A DNA stretch of 64,000 bases from Arthrobacter sp. SPG23 (GTDB lineage Bacteria; Actinomycetota; Actinomycetes; Actinomycetales; Micrococcaceae), in assembly GCF_000876655.1 (NCBI RefSeq), contig NZ_JYCN01000018.1, positions 248,027 to 312,026 on the forward strand, read 5' to 3'. The stretch's first letter is position 1. The number at the start of each line of letters is the position of its first letter. Of the stretch, positions 25,894-34,659 are shown piece after piece. Under the pieces are notes generated by a model, which saw only the letters and a list, made by a program, of their open reading frames with translations, did no database searches and had not been told where the DNA came from. The position numbers were made by a program, and so were the translations under genes.

Positions 25894-26298
25894 ATGAAAG
25901 CAATTCAGGCCCGTGCCGCACTTCCACTGACAGCGGCGCTCCTATTGGTGGGGTGCGCTTCCGGCGGCGGAAGCCCCGGAGCGTCCACCGCGCAGGGTAC
26001 CGCGACGGCGTCCGCGACGGCGACGGAAACGACCACCGCGACGACGGCCGGCGCAGCCATCACCATTAAGGACTTCGACTACGGCGCCCCGCTGACGGTC
26101 GCACCGGGCGCCGTCGTCACGGTCACCAACAAGGACACGGCAGGGCATACCGTCACGGTGGACGATGGCTCGGCATTTGACGTGAATGTCCGGGGCAACG
26201 GCGGAACTGCTACGTTCACGGCGCCGTCCCTACCGGGCACCTACCCCTACCACTGCACGTACCACCCCAACATGCACGGGACGTTGACCGTCAAATGA
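25894..26298 (+). CDS. Cupredoxin-domain lipoprotein
   Basis: A 134-aa exported copper-binding protein. It has a lipoprotein signal (LPLTAALLLVGCASGGG), a Thr/Ala linker and a plastocyanin-like domain with the type-1 copper ligands: His in DTAGHTVTVDDG and Cys-His-Met in YPYHCTYHPNMHGTLTVK. Probably holds or passes electrons or copper at the outer face of the membrane. Its stop overlaps the start of the next gene (ATGA), so both are one operon. Confidence 0.9.
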   Translation: MKAIQARAALPLTAALLLVGCASGGGSPGASTAQGTATASATATETTTATTAGAAITIKDFDYGAPLTVAPGAVVTVTNKDTAGHTVTVDDGSAFDVNVRGNGGTATFTAPSLPGTYPYHCTYHPNMHGTLTVK

Positions 26299-26726
26299 AG
26301 ATTGCCTTGAGGGTACTAACCGCCCTGGCTTTGTTCATCGATGCCGGGGTGCACATTCATCTGGCCCCCGGCTACCAGGGCGCCTCACCCGCCGGGATCG
26401 GGCAGGGCAACCTGTTCCTGATCGAGTCGGCCGCGGCTATCCTGGCCGGGCTTTACGTTCTGGTCCGGGGCAGCAGGGCCTCGTATGCGCTGGCCCTGGT
26501 AGTGGCTCTCAGCGCTTTCGCCGCCGTGGTGTTGTACCGCTACGTTGATGTTCCGGCGTTCGGTCCGTTCCCGGCGATGTATGACCCGGTGTGGTTTTTT
26601 GAGAAGTCCCTCAGCGCGGTCGCGGAAGGAGCCGGGGCGCTGCTGGCCGCAGTGGGCCTCGTCCGCGTCGCCACCGGGGGTCCGGCCGGCGCTCCACGGA
26701 GGTCCAGCCGCCGGCGCACAACCTGA
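26295..26726 (+). CDS. Four-helix membrane protein coupled to the cupredoxin
   Basis: A 143-aa protein with four predicted helices (IALRVLTALALFIDAGVHIHL, GNLFLIESAAAILAGLYVLV, YALALVVALSAFAAVVLYRYV, SLSAVAEGAGALLAAVGLV). The HIHL of helix 1 and the conserved Glu in FLIES could bind metal. No family recognised with certainty. Overlap with the cupredoxin gene points to a joint role in copper or redox handling. Confidence 0.75.
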   Translation: MKIALRVLTALALFIDAGVHIHLAPGYQGASPAGIGQGNLFLIESAAAILAGLYVLVRGSRASYALALVVALSAFAAVVLYRYVDVPAFGPFPAMYDPVWFFEKSLSAVAEGAGALLAAVGLVRVATGGPAGAPRRSSRRRTT

Positions 26727-26821
26727 CTGGATCGGCCAACCGGACCATAACCAGGGGCATTGCGCGGCACTGTGTTGGCCCTGACCACGGCGCTGTGGTT
26801 AACATGTGGGCGAGGTGGCTC

Positions 26822-27667
26822 ATGGAAAGCGGGACTGAAGCGCGGGCATCAACCGATGCGATGACGGCAGTTGCAGCGTACTGCGCGGCTGGCATCTGGC
26901 TTTCCACGGTGCACTCCCCCTGGTTCGGACTTCAGTCCGTCGGCCTGGGCGCCGGCGCCGTGGTCATCGGAGCCGCTGCCGTCTCCGTCCTGCGGCGCAC
27001 GCCCCGCTTCTGCACGCCCGCCGACCGGATAACACTGTTGCGGGCCGTCTTAGTCTCCCTGTGCGCCGTGTTGGCTCTTCCGGCGTTGTTCACTGGGCGC
27101 CCCGCGGATCCTCTCCTCGTTATCCTGGGTTGCGCCGCTTTCCTTCTCGACGGACTCGACGGTCCCGTCGCCCGGCGGACCGGGACGGCATCCGCGGCGG
27201 GAGCACGCCTGGATACCGCTACTGATGCCGCCTTGGTGCTCGTTCTGTCCGCGGCAACGGCGGGGGCTGTCGGGCCTTGGACCCTGTGCATCGGGGCCCT
27301 CTACTACTTCTTTGTGGCCGCAGCTCATTTTCGTCCCCATCTTCGGGAGCCGCTCCCGTCGAGCTGGGTGCGTAAGGCCATCGGAGCTTTCCAGCCGATC
27401 GCGCTGCTTCTTGCACTGACCCCGGGATCCCACCGGCTATTGCAGCTGCGGCGCCGGGTTTGGCTCTTCCACTACTCGTGTTCTCCTTCGCCCGCGATGT
27501 CGTCGAGCTGGAACAGCGCCACCACTCCGGCCGCCGGTTTTCGGACGTGGCAGGACGGTGACGTCGGACGGCCCCGGGCTTCCGCCCGCCGGGTCCGGTC
27601 GTCGGGATTGCCGGCCCGGGGTGGAATGGCCCGCCCTGTGCAATGCCCTGAGCCAGAGGCATACTGA
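26822..27667 (+). CDS. CDP-alcohol phosphatidyltransferase family protein, probably frameshifted at its 3' end
   Basis: Phospholipid head-group transferase in the membrane. The complete family motif D-x2-DG-x2-AR-x8-G-x3-D-x3-D is visible as DGLDGPVARRTGTASAAGARLDTATD. Membrane helices surround it. Near 27420 the frame changes character: this frame continues with LRRRVWLFHYSC and an unconserved basic tail to 27667, whereas the next frame reads PGLALPLLVFSFARDVVELE and stops at 27561, the expected last helix and C-terminus. One missing base in the CCCCGGG run around 27419-27426 would restore it. Start uncertain: ATG 26822 has GAGGTGG; GTG 26795 and ATG 26804 are alternatives. Confidence 0.75.
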   Translation: MESGTEARASTDAMTAVAAYCAAGIWLSTVHSPWFGLQSVGLGAGAVVIGAAAVSVLRRTPRFCTPADRITLLRAVLVSLCAVLALPALFTGRPADPLLVILGCAAFLLDGLDGPVARRTGTASAAGARLDTATDAALVLVLSAATAGAVGPWTLCIGALYYFFVAAAHFRPHLREPLPSSWVRKAIGAFQPIALLLALTPGSHRLLQLRRRVWLFHYSCSPSPAMSSSWNSATTPAAGFRTWQDGDVGRPRASARRVRSSGLPARGGMARPVQCPEPEAY

Positions 27668-27672
27668 GGGGT

Positions 27673-28071
27673 ATGACCGACGCCGACGACTTTTTAGCCT
27701 GGGTTAGATCCGCGCTCTACCGGGCGGAAATGGCCCTTCACGACGGCGACGCCGACCCGCGGCGGGCGCTCTGGTCCCGGAATGAGCCGGTGAGCATCCT
27801 TGGCGCGTGGCGGAATGCGTATGGGCAGCAGGAGATCGACGAGGCCTTCGCTGTCCTCGAGAGGGCTTTCTCCAACTGCACGTCCTACAGTTTCGAACTG
27901 CAGGCATATGACGTGGTCGGCGCCATGGCCTACACCGCGGGCCTGGAACATATTTCAACTTCCGTGGACGGTCAGCCGCGCAGCTACACGCTGCGCGCCA
28001 CCCAGATCTACCGCCGCGAAGACGGAGAATGGAAGGTGGCGCATCGCCACGCCGACACCGTGGCCGAGTGA
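27673..28071 (+). CDS. SnoaL/DUF4440-like (NTF2 fold) protein
   Basis: A 132-aa cytoplasmic NTF2-fold protein: ALYRAEMALHDGDADPRRALWSRNEPVSILGAW, IDEAFAVLERAFSNCTSYSFELQ and a final LRATQIYRREDGEWKVAHRHADTV. This pattern is that of the DUF4440/YybH subgroup. Ligand unknown. Confidence 0.82.
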   Translation: MTDADDFLAWVRSALYRAEMALHDGDADPRRALWSRNEPVSILGAWRNAYGQQEIDEAFAVLERAFSNCTSYSFELQAYDVVGAMAYTAGLEHISTSVDGQPRSYTLRATQIYRREDGEWKVAHRHADTVAE

Positions 28072-28116
28072 GGGCGACGGAGACTCACGGGCTGAACACG
28101 GGGGAATAAGACGACT

Positions 28117-28641
28117 ATGACCGAAGCACCGAGGTTTAGCGGACCGCACTGGCGACGGGTGGTGGCAGCCCTCGGCAACGAGGATGCTCGGACGGCTTAC
28201 GCCCAAGTAGTTCTCGGCGCCAGGCTCCCCGAAGCGATCGCTGACTTGAACGAACGGCGGCGAAACCGGGCCATCGCTGCCCTGCTCGAGTCCGGGCTCG
28301 TCGAACCCAACGCTGCCGGCGAACTCGAGGCGTCCGGGGCGATCTTCCGCCTCCTTCTCACGCAACAATCCCGGCGACAGCCGCAGAACGGACACGCCCG
28401 CTTTATGCGCTTGGGCCGGATCGAGAGGTATCCGGCCAACAACGCGGAGCGACGGGAACTCCTGGCATGGATTGTCAGCGATGCGGTCGAAATTGGCGAA
28501 GACCTATCGGAAAGACAGGTCAATGAACGGCTTCTCAGTTATACGGACGACGTCGTGTTGCTGCGCCGCTACCTCGTCGACTTCGGGCTGTTGGAACGCA
28601 CCCCCACAGGCTCCTCCTATCACCGGCCGAATGAAACGTAA
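28117..28641 (+). CDS. DUF2087-domain protein
   Basis: A 174-aa protein. The N-terminal half looks like a winged-helix of the kind found with this domain (WRRVVAALGNEDARTAYAQVVLG, RNRAIAALLESGLVEPN). The C-terminal half is DUF2087: GRIERYPANNAERRELLAWIVSDAVEIGEDLSERQVNERLL and LLRRYLVDFGLLERTPTGSSYHR. Likely a transcriptional regulator, target unknown. Confidence 0.85.
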   Translation: MTEAPRFSGPHWRRVVAALGNEDARTAYAQVVLGARLPEAIADLNERRRNRAIAALLESGLVEPNAAGELEASGAIFRLLLTQQSRRQPQNGHARFMRLGRIERYPANNAERRELLAWIVSDAVEIGEDLSERQVNERLLSYTDDVVLLRRYLVDFGLLERTPTGSSYHRPNET

Positions 28642-28718
28642 TACCCTGCACGGCAAGGGCTGATGGCGATTCCAGCAGCTGCATCAATAATGTCGGTGCC
28701 TCCTGCGATGCTTAGGCG

Positions 28719-30311
28719 ATGGGCAGCAGAACAGCTTGGAGTGCGGAGAGCAGGGCGGCCATGGCGGCCGTCTCTGCCTCCACTGCTGAGCTGGAGTCCC
28801 TTATCGAAACCGGCGCAGACCGGGCCGGTTCGCCCTGCGTCGCTCCCCTGCCGGCCACCGATCCGATGCGGAATCTGGCGGATGCATGCCTGGAAGGTCT
28901 CGCCGAAATAGCTCGCCAGGAGGCCCGGACCGCCGCGCTGAAGGTGAGGCTGACCGCGGAATATCTGCAGGCAACCCGGGCCTTGGCCTCACCGGCGTCG
29001 TCCCCACGCGAACGCGCCGTCCAGGAGATGGCCCTAGTGGCCGAGGTCGCCTGCGTCCTGACCGTCAGCGAACGTTCCGCCGGAGCCCTCCTGTCCGAAT
29101 GCCAGACGCTGACCACGGTGCTGCCGCTGACCCTGACGGCGCTTCAAGCCGGGACGATCTCCTGGCAGCACGCCCGGATCATCGTCGACGAAACCACCAC
29201 CCTGGATCCCGACGGCGCGGCCGCACTGGAAGCACACTTCCTGGACACCGATGCGCCAACCCCCGCCCGCGGTTGCCCGGCCGGGGACCTCGTGCCGACC
29301 CGGTTCCGGGCCAAAGCACGCTCCTGGCGTGAACGCCACCACCCGGTCAGCATCGAAAAACGCTTCACCAAAAGCGCCGCTGACCGGCGGGTCGAGTACG
29401 TCCCGGACCGGGATGGCATGGCCTGGCTCTCCGCCTACCTCCCGGCCCACACTGCCTCGGGCATCTGGGAACGGACCACCGCCGCCGCCCGCTCCATGCA
29501 AGGCCCGGACGAGGCCAGGACCCTCACCCAGCTCCGCGCCGACGTCGCCGCCACCTGGCTCCTCACCAACGGCACCGGTGCCGCCAGCGGCACGGCCGAC
29601 GGCGGCACCGGGTTGGGCGGTGATGTCCCGTCCCCGAGGGCGCAAGTCCTCATCACTGTTCCGGTCTTGTCACTACTGGGCGCTACGGACGAACCATCCC
29701 TGCTGGACGGGTACGGCCCGATCCCGGCGTCCATGGCCCGCCGGCTGATCGCCGACGGCGCCGATTCCTTCTACCGCGTCCTGACGGACCCCCGAGACGG
29801 GGCACCCTTGGAAATCGGACGGACCAACTACCGGCTCACGAAGGCCCAACGTCAGTGGCTCCGCCTCCGCGACGGCAAATGCCCCTTCCCCGGGTGTAAC
29901 AACCCCTCCCTCGACAATGAAGCAGACCACCTGCTCGCCTGGGCGGACGGGGGCACCACCGGCATCTCCAACCTGGGCCAGCCGTGCCGCAAGCACCACC
30001 GCCTTAAACACAATTCGAAATGGAAGCCAACCGGTGCCAGCATGAACAACCCGCCGGGGTGGACTTCTCCGGCTGGGCGAGACTACCCCAGCGAGCATCA
30101 GGACTGGGAGCCACCCCACTGGCCGGACCACATTCTGGCCACCGAAGAGACCGGCCGGGATCCCGACCTCGAACCGCCCGAGGACCCGTTTCCGGAGTGG
30201 CACCAATTTACGGCCGCGCACGAATTCCCGGCCGCAGACATGGACGGTCCGGGTTGGCCGGCGCCCTTGGATGACTTCCTCCCCGAGGCGTTCGTACCCC
30301 AAGGCGTCTGA
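28719..30311 (+). CDS. DUF222/HNH endonuclease-signature protein
   Basis: A 530-aa member of the DUF222-HNH family that is multi-copy in Arthrobacter genomes. The long helical DUF222 region (TAALKVRLTAEYLQATRALAS, ERAVQEMALVAEVACVLTVSERSAGALL, GTISWQHARIIVDE) is followed by the HNH core: LRDGKCPFPGCNNPSLDNEADHLLAWADGG...NLGQPCRKHHRLKH. The zinc-binding C-C and catalytic His are present. Function is unproven; possible nuclease or mobile-element-derived gene. Confidence 0.88.
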   Translation: MGSRTAWSAESRAAMAAVSASTAELESLIETGADRAGSPCVAPLPATDPMRNLADACLEGLAEIARQEARTAALKVRLTAEYLQATRALASPASSPRERAVQEMALVAEVACVLTVSERSAGALLSECQTLTTVLPLTLTALQAGTISWQHARIIVDETTTLDPDGAAALEAHFLDTDAPTPARGCPAGDLVPTRFRAKARSWRERHHPVSIEKRFTKSAADRRVEYVPDRDGMAWLSAYLPAHTASGIWERTTAAARSMQGPDEARTLTQLRADVAATWLLTNGTGAASGTADGGTGLGGDVPSPRAQVLITVPVLSLLGATDEPSLLDGYGPIPASMARRLIADGADSFYRVLTDPRDGAPLEIGRTNYRLTKAQRQWLRLRDGKCPFPGCNNPSLDNEADHLLAWADGGTTGISNLGQPCRKHHRLKHNSKWKPTGASMNNPPGWTSPAGRDYPSEHQDWEPPHWPDHILATEETGRDPDLEPPEDPFPEWHQFTAAHEFPAADMDGPGWPAPLDDFLPEAFVPQGV

Positions 30312-30373
30312 TCGGCTACTGTCGCCATGCCGGGACTCTTGCCCTTATAGCCGGCTACGCGTATGAGAGAAGC

Positions 30374-31222
30374 ATGGGTTCGCAACGAGACGTCCTCCGT
30401 GGACGCGTGGCCGTCATAACTGGCTCGACACGCGGTCTGGGGTTTGCCATGGCCCGGGTGCTGGGGCATCAGGGTGCAACGGTGGTGCTTGCGTCCCGCT
30501 CGGGCGTTGACGTCGCGACCGCCGTCGAGCGGCTGCACGCGGAAGGGATCTCGGCGTCCGGACGTTCCTGCGACACCGGCGAACTGGCCGACGTCGAGGC
30601 CCTGCGCGACGAAGCCCTCCGCCGCGGAACGCTCGACATCTGGGTCAATAACGCCGGAACCTCCGGTGTTTTTGGGCCCACGGCGTCCACTCCGGTCGAC
30701 GACTTTACGCGGGTGGTGCACACGAACATCCTCGGAACGTTCCACGGGTCGAGGGTTGCGCTGCCGGTCTTCCTGGGCCAAGGCCGCGGCGACCTCGTCA
30801 ACGTATACGGCCAAGGCGACCGGGGGCCGGTGGCGCTTCAGAACGCATATGCGTCAAGCAAACGATGGGTCCGCCAATTCACCGAGACGTTGCGGCGGGA
30901 GACCCGAGGCACCGGCGCTCGGGTGCATGGCATGAACCCGGGCCTGGTGGTGACGGACCTGCTGACGCACGTCACGTCCCAGCCGGGGTATGAACATCGA
31001 CTGGGCGGGCTGCAGGTCGTCGTCGGACTGTGGGGTCAGACCCCTGACGAGGCCGCGCGCCCCCTCCTGGGCCTCGTCACCTCGGACAGGGCCGAGTTCC
31101 GGTATCTGACCAAAACCACCATGGTGACCCGTGGGGTGCGCAATTTAGTCGCCGGACGCCTCCGCCGCGCCAACCGCATGCCTCTGGAGGTCACCGTTCT
31201 CGACACGGATCGCCAGGGCTGA
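30374..31222 (+). CDS. Short-chain dehydrogenase/reductase
   Basis: A 282-aa SDR oxidoreductase with the NAD(P)-binding TGSTRGLGFAMAR, the NNAG motif in DIWVNNAGTSGV and the catalytic YASSK (AYASSKRWVRQF). SDRs normally have a Ser upstream of the Tyr; the corresponding NVYGQGDRG has none, so the active site may be modified. Substrate unknown. Confidence 0.85.
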   Translation: MGSQRDVLRGRVAVITGSTRGLGFAMARVLGHQGATVVLASRSGVDVATAVERLHAEGISASGRSCDTGELADVEALRDEALRRGTLDIWVNNAGTSGVFGPTASTPVDDFTRVVHTNILGTFHGSRVALPVFLGQGRGDLVNVYGQGDRGPVALQNAYASSKRWVRQFTETLRRETRGTGARVHGMNPGLVVTDLLTHVTSQPGYEHRLGGLQVVVGLWGQTPDEAARPLLGLVTSDRAEFRYLTKTTMVTRGVRNLVAGRLRRANRMPLEVTVLDTDRQG

Positions 31223-31285
31223 CGGAGCGGGAATTTCCCGGCTGTAGCTCCATTTGCCCTTGGCTGCCGCCTTCGGGAGGACCGC

Positions 31286-32113
31286 TTATCCCGACGGCGG
31301 CGTGAACTGGCTGACAGTGAACTCCGCTCCCTGGGGGTCCCGGATCAGCGCCGTGCGCGTCCAAACCGTGTCACCTTGGCCAAGGACCGTGGCGCCGAGT
31401 CGTTTGGCCTCAGTCACCGTCCGGTCCCGGTCGGCGACGGTGAACGAGACGGGCCAGTGCGGCGCTTCGTCGGGGGCCGTGGTCCCGACCCAGGCGATCG
31501 CATCCTCGAAACCGGGTGGGGCCGCCAGCCCTGACTGCCTCGCCCTGATGCCCGGATCCACTGTCGCCTCAAGGTGGTCGCCATAACCTGGCCTGCGGAT
31601 CATCTTCGCGAAGCCAAGGTCGTCGACCTGCCAGCCGAACGCATCCTGGTAGAACGCAATGGCCGCGCCGGGGTTGGCCGTGTGGAGGTCGCTGAAGTTC
31701 CAAGCCGCCGGCAGGTTGACCACTTGCGCCCCTAAGCGTCGCCTGGCCTGCCAGATGCGGAATTCGGCACCCTCCGGATCGGTCAGCACCGCACTGCGGC
31801 CGCCTTCTCCCGCATCCGCGGGCGCCGATCGCACCTTGGCGCCGGCGGCGACCAGGCGCTGCACTGCGGCATCCGCGTCCTCGACGGATATGTAGGTGCT
31901 CCACATCGCGGCCCCGCCATGGGTGCTGGCCATGCCGCCGACGTCCTGGCCCTCGAGCTTCGCTATCAAGTAGCGGCCCGGCGCTCCCGGCGGCATGACG
32001 TCCTCGAATGTCCAGCCGAAGAGTCCGGAGTAAAACGCTACGGCGGCTTCGACGTCAGGCTGCTCGGTATCGATCCAACATGGGACGCCTTGCGGGTAGG
32101 TCCGCTCAGTCAT
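31286..32113 (-). CDS. Two-domain VOC family protein
   Basis: A 275-aa tandem glyoxalase-like protein: domain 1 VPCWIDTEQPDVEAAVAFYSGLFGWTFED...LTDPEGAEFRIWQ, domain 2 WNFSDLHTANPGAAIAFYQDAFGWQVDD...LIRDPQGAEFTVSQF. This is the pattern of the 27-kDa antigen Cfp30B-like family in actinobacteria. Enzymatic role not established. Convergent with the SDR gene. Confidence 0.87.
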   Translation of the reverse strand: MTERTYPQGVPCWIDTEQPDVEAAVAFYSGLFGWTFEDVMPPGAPGRYLIAKLEGQDVGGMASTHGGAAMWSTYISVEDADAAVQRLVAAGAKVRSAPADAGEGGRSAVLTDPEGAEFRIWQARRRLGAQVVNLPAAWNFSDLHTANPGAAIAFYQDAFGWQVDDLGFAKMIRRPGYGDHLEATVDPGIRARQSGLAAPPGFEDAIAWVGTTAPDEAPHWPVSFTVADRDRTVTEAKRLGATVLGQGDTVWTRTALIRDPQGAEFTVSQFTPPSG

Positions 32114-32156
32114 GTCTGGCTCCCGTCCATCATCGCCGGCGGCCTGGTTCGGACTC

Positions 32157-32651
32157 TCAGTCGTGTTTCATCGCAGGGCTTCGCAGTCCGCTGTAGGCTA
32201 CCCCGACCCCTGCCAGGAAGATCAGGACAGTGAGGTATACCGGCCCGAGGTGCCCAAGCGTGGCCAGGCCCCACGGGTAATGTGCGGGGAGGGCCACTGC
32301 GAGTCCGACGGTCGGAACCACGATGGCTGTGGCGAAGGCCCACCGTTCTCCTCGGCGCACCCCGTACCAGGACAGGCCCGCGATGGCGAGTCCTGTCGCA
32401 GCGATGAAGCCGCCGAGTGCAATGTGCAGATGGCTGATGTAGTGATGCAGCTGCGGGCTGAACGCCTCGATCTCCGCCATCCCCTTATCCACTTGATCGG
32501 GGCCGATACCAAGCTCGAGGAAGGCGCCCGTAAAGTTGAGTCCCAGGAAGACTACGGCGTACGCAACGAAGGCCAGCCCGGCAAGCGTCATGAGAGCTGC
32601 TCCGGTCCGGAGGCGGGCCTTGTTCTCCGGGGTGGTTTGGATGGCAGGCAT
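32157..32651 (-). CDS. Four-helix membrane protein of unknown function
   Basis: A 164-aa protein with helices GAALMTLAGLAFVAYAVVFLGL, IALGGFIAATGLAIAGLSWYGV, WAFATAIVVPTVGLAVALPAHY and LGPVYLTVLIFLAGVGVAY, and a conserved-looking LHHYISHLHIALGG. Histidines in HHYISHLH could bind metal or haem. Family not recognised. This is the last backbone-like gene before the accessory region. Confidence 0.7.
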   Translation of the reverse strand: MPAIQTTPENKARLRTGAALMTLAGLAFVAYAVVFLGLNFTGAFLELGIGPDQVDKGMAEIEAFSPQLHHYISHLHIALGGFIAATGLAIAGLSWYGVRRGERWAFATAIVVPTVGLAVALPAHYPWGLATLGHLGPVYLTVLIFLAGVGVAYSGLRSPAMKHD

Positions 32652-32766
32652 AGCCGCCTCCCCTTCTCTTATTCATGCAGGTACTCGATGAGAGCCCCCT
32701 GATCGTAGGGCTGTCAAGAGAGATTAGGAATGCACGCCCGACACATCGTTGTGCGCGATCCCACAA

Positions 32767-32799
32767 GAAAGCCGCGCCACAAGATGCGGCGCGGCTTTC
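32767..32799. terminator. Strong hairpin at the left edge of the accessory region
   Basis: AAAGCCGCGCC and GGCGCGGCTTT pair around ACAAGATGC. It is bracketed by A- and T-rich ends and would work on both strands. The 530 bases between the genes at 32651 and 33184 otherwise hold only a gene fragment (33025-33168). Confidence 0.7.
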
Positions 32800-33024
32800 A
32801 AGGGCGGTCGGCTAAACCTCGACGCCGAGGATGACGACTGTAGATGGGCAGGCCACTTGGTCCCGAGGACCATCCCCCTCCCCTGTGTCGACGCAGCGGC
32901 ACGAGCCCGGCCGAATCTTCCCGTGGTCAAACTAGTTGGTCCTTTTTGCATCGGACTCGTCCACTGATCGGTTGGGCCTAATTTGCTTAGTCCAGGGAAC
33001 GGAGGTCAGCGGTCGCGCTGCTGA

Positions 33025-33168
33025 CCGTCGTGCTCATCTTCGGCGAACGGCAACCTCTCATCAGCCCGCGCACGCACCGGATTCCTCGTCTCCGTCGGAG
33101 CCGCCGCCCTCGCCGGCCTCGGCGCCACCTGGGTCAAATTCCTGCTCGGCGTCGGCGCGGGCATCTGA
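33025..33168 (+). pseudogene. 3' fragment of a membrane/secreted protein
   Basis: An open stretch without start codon reads SSARARTGFLVSVGAAALAG, then LGATWVKFLLGVGAGI and a TGA at 33166-33168. The codon use is backbone-like, but nothing precedes it in frame (a TGA lies at 33022). It is probably a C-terminal remnant of a gene destroyed where the accessory region inserted. It abuts the PP2C gene end. Confidence 0.45.
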
Positions 33169-33183
33169 TCCTGCCTATGGAAG

Positions 33184-33933
33184 TCAGGAGCGGCGCGCAA
33201 GGATTCCGATGGAGCAGTCGTCCTTGGTTGCCTCACGGAGCCTGGTGTCGACCACCCGCCGCAGTCGCTTCTTGTGCTCCGGGCGTTTCACTTGTCGCGT
33301 CGGAGCGACCGCGACCGCCTCGATCAACTTCGCGCAGGCAGGGGCCAAGGTTTTCGAGCGGTGGTCGAACAGGCTCGCACTCGTGCCATCGCTCATCAAG
33401 ATGAAGCCGGACACGCCCTCTGTCGCACCTCGGAACAACCGCGTCGAACTCGCGGCGTCAGGAGACGTGACGAAGGTGGTCTGATTTGCGAACTCGGCGT
33501 TGTCGGGTGCTGAGATGACACGCAGTTCGCCATTCTTGACGTAGCCGATTACGCCATCCCCGATGTGCACGACGACGAACCTCTCCGCCGAGACCGCGAT
33601 AGCGAGGAAGGTCGACGCCAGATCCGCGAACGTGCAACCTAGCCGCCGACCCACACCCGCGAGACGCTCGTGCAGTCGTTCGAGAATCTCCTGCCGTGCT
33701 TGCTCTGCATCGGCACTGGTGTCGAACTGCGCGAACTGCTCGATGAGCAGCGCGCAGCCTTCTTCCACTACTGCCTGAGCGCCGAACTCCGATTGAGGGG
33801 CCGAGCCCGCGCCGTCAGCGAGACAGAGCACTTGGACACCGCGGCCGGACAGGTAGGCGGTCCTGTCCTGTCCGCGCGTGCCGTCTAGTTCGTGCCCGCG
33901 TCCTCGCACTTGATAGTGGAACTCGTTGAACAC
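33184..33933 (-). CDS. PP2C-type (PPM) serine/threonine protein phosphatase of a TerY-P triad
   Basis: Expected to remove phosphates placed by the neighbouring kinase. The 249-aa protein has the PPM metal-binding pattern: GTRGQDRTAYLSG, VLCLADGAGSAPQSEFGAQ, STFLAIAVSAERFVVVHIGDGVIGY, ILMSDGTSASLF and the final DDCSIGIL, whose Asp binds the second metal. It starts with GTG at 33931-33933 immediately after the TAG of the VWA gene, so the two are cotranslated. Compact, without membrane segments. Confidence 0.88.
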   Translation of the reverse strand: MFNEFHYQVRGRGHELDGTRGQDRTAYLSGRGVQVLCLADGAGSAPQSEFGAQAVVEEGCALLIEQFAQFDTSADAEQARQEILERLHERLAGVGRRLGCTFADLASTFLAIAVSAERFVVVHIGDGVIGYVKNGELRVISAPDNAEFANQTTFVTSPDAASSTRLFRGATEGVSGFILMSDGTSASLFDHRSKTLAPACAKLIEAVAVAPTRQVKRPEHKKRLRRVVDTRLREATKDDCSIGILARRS

Positions 33934-34614
33934 CTAGAGCTCCGCCCAGCCAGCCAACCCCTCGAGGTCCGGCTTGACCGTGTCGCCCGGCGTCGAACGA
34001 GATACCCGAGAGACCGACTTCGACAGCCACTCGAAGAACTCCTTGAAACTCAGCCCGCGCAGCCGCAGCGGCGGGTGGTTCGGGCTGAACTTCGCCAGCA
34101 CGTCCATGTCGGCGTCAGTACCGATGCCGATCGGGAACACCGTCAGCTTCTTCTGCGCAACGAGGTCGGTCACACGCTGGATCGCCCGCTCCAGTTCGAC
34201 GGCGCTACCGTTCGGCTGTCCGTCCGTCATGAGCACGAGCCAGGGCTGGTAATAGAGGACGCCCGCGCCTGAATACACCAACTTGCGCTTCTCCAACGTG
34301 TCCAGCGCAAGGTTCACCCCTTCCCCGAGTGCCGTGCCGCCCGTGGCGTCAAGCGCATCGGTGCGCTGGAGCCGCTCGACACTGGAAAAGTCCTGTATCA
34401 GGCTTGCCTGGGAGTTGAACGCGACGATGCTCACCTCGGCGGCATCGTGTGCGTCATCGTCCTCGTCGATGGCGTCATAGAAGAGGTTAACGCCCTGTAC
34501 GAGTTCGCGGATCTTGTCGCCCATCATTGACCCGCTGGTATCGAGGCAAAGGGTTACGGGAACCCTTGGCGTCGGGTTCTCTACGAGGTCATCGGCGCCT
34601 ATTGCGAGTGCCAT
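33934..34614 (-). CDS. TerY-like VWA-domain protein
   Basis: A 226-aa von Willebrand A protein with an intact MIDAS: DTSGSM in VPVTLCLDTSGSMMGDKI, Thr in DATGGTALGEGV and Asp in WLVLMTDGQPNGSAVELE. It closely fits the TerY group that forms a triad with a kinase and a PP2C phosphatase. Start ATG 34614 (MALAIGADDLVENPTPR) has AAAGGA 8 bases upstream; ATG 34632 is in frame. It lies 45 bases after the kinase gene. Its tail reads KPDLEGLAGWAEL, a motif also seen in the coiled-coil protein at 37370. Confidence 0.9.
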   Translation of the reverse strand: MALAIGADDLVENPTPRVPVTLCLDTSGSMMGDKIRELVQGVNLFYDAIDEDDDAHDAAEVSIVAFNSQASLIQDFSSVERLQRTDALDATGGTALGEGVNLALDTLEKRKLVYSGAGVLYYQPWLVLMTDGQPNGSAVELERAIQRVTDLVAQKKLTVFPIGIGTDADMDVLAKFSPNHPPLRLRGLSFKEFFEWLSKSVSRVSRSTPGDTVKPDLEGLAGWAEL

Positions 34615-34659
34615 GTCAATAGTCCTTTTCAATTCGGATGGTTCGTGGGTGCTGTTCGG

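Noticed and set aside
32652..33183. Search for a tRNA gene as integration site of the accessory region
   Set aside because: No cloverleaf or T-loop sequence (GGTTCGAATCC-like) is present near either edge.
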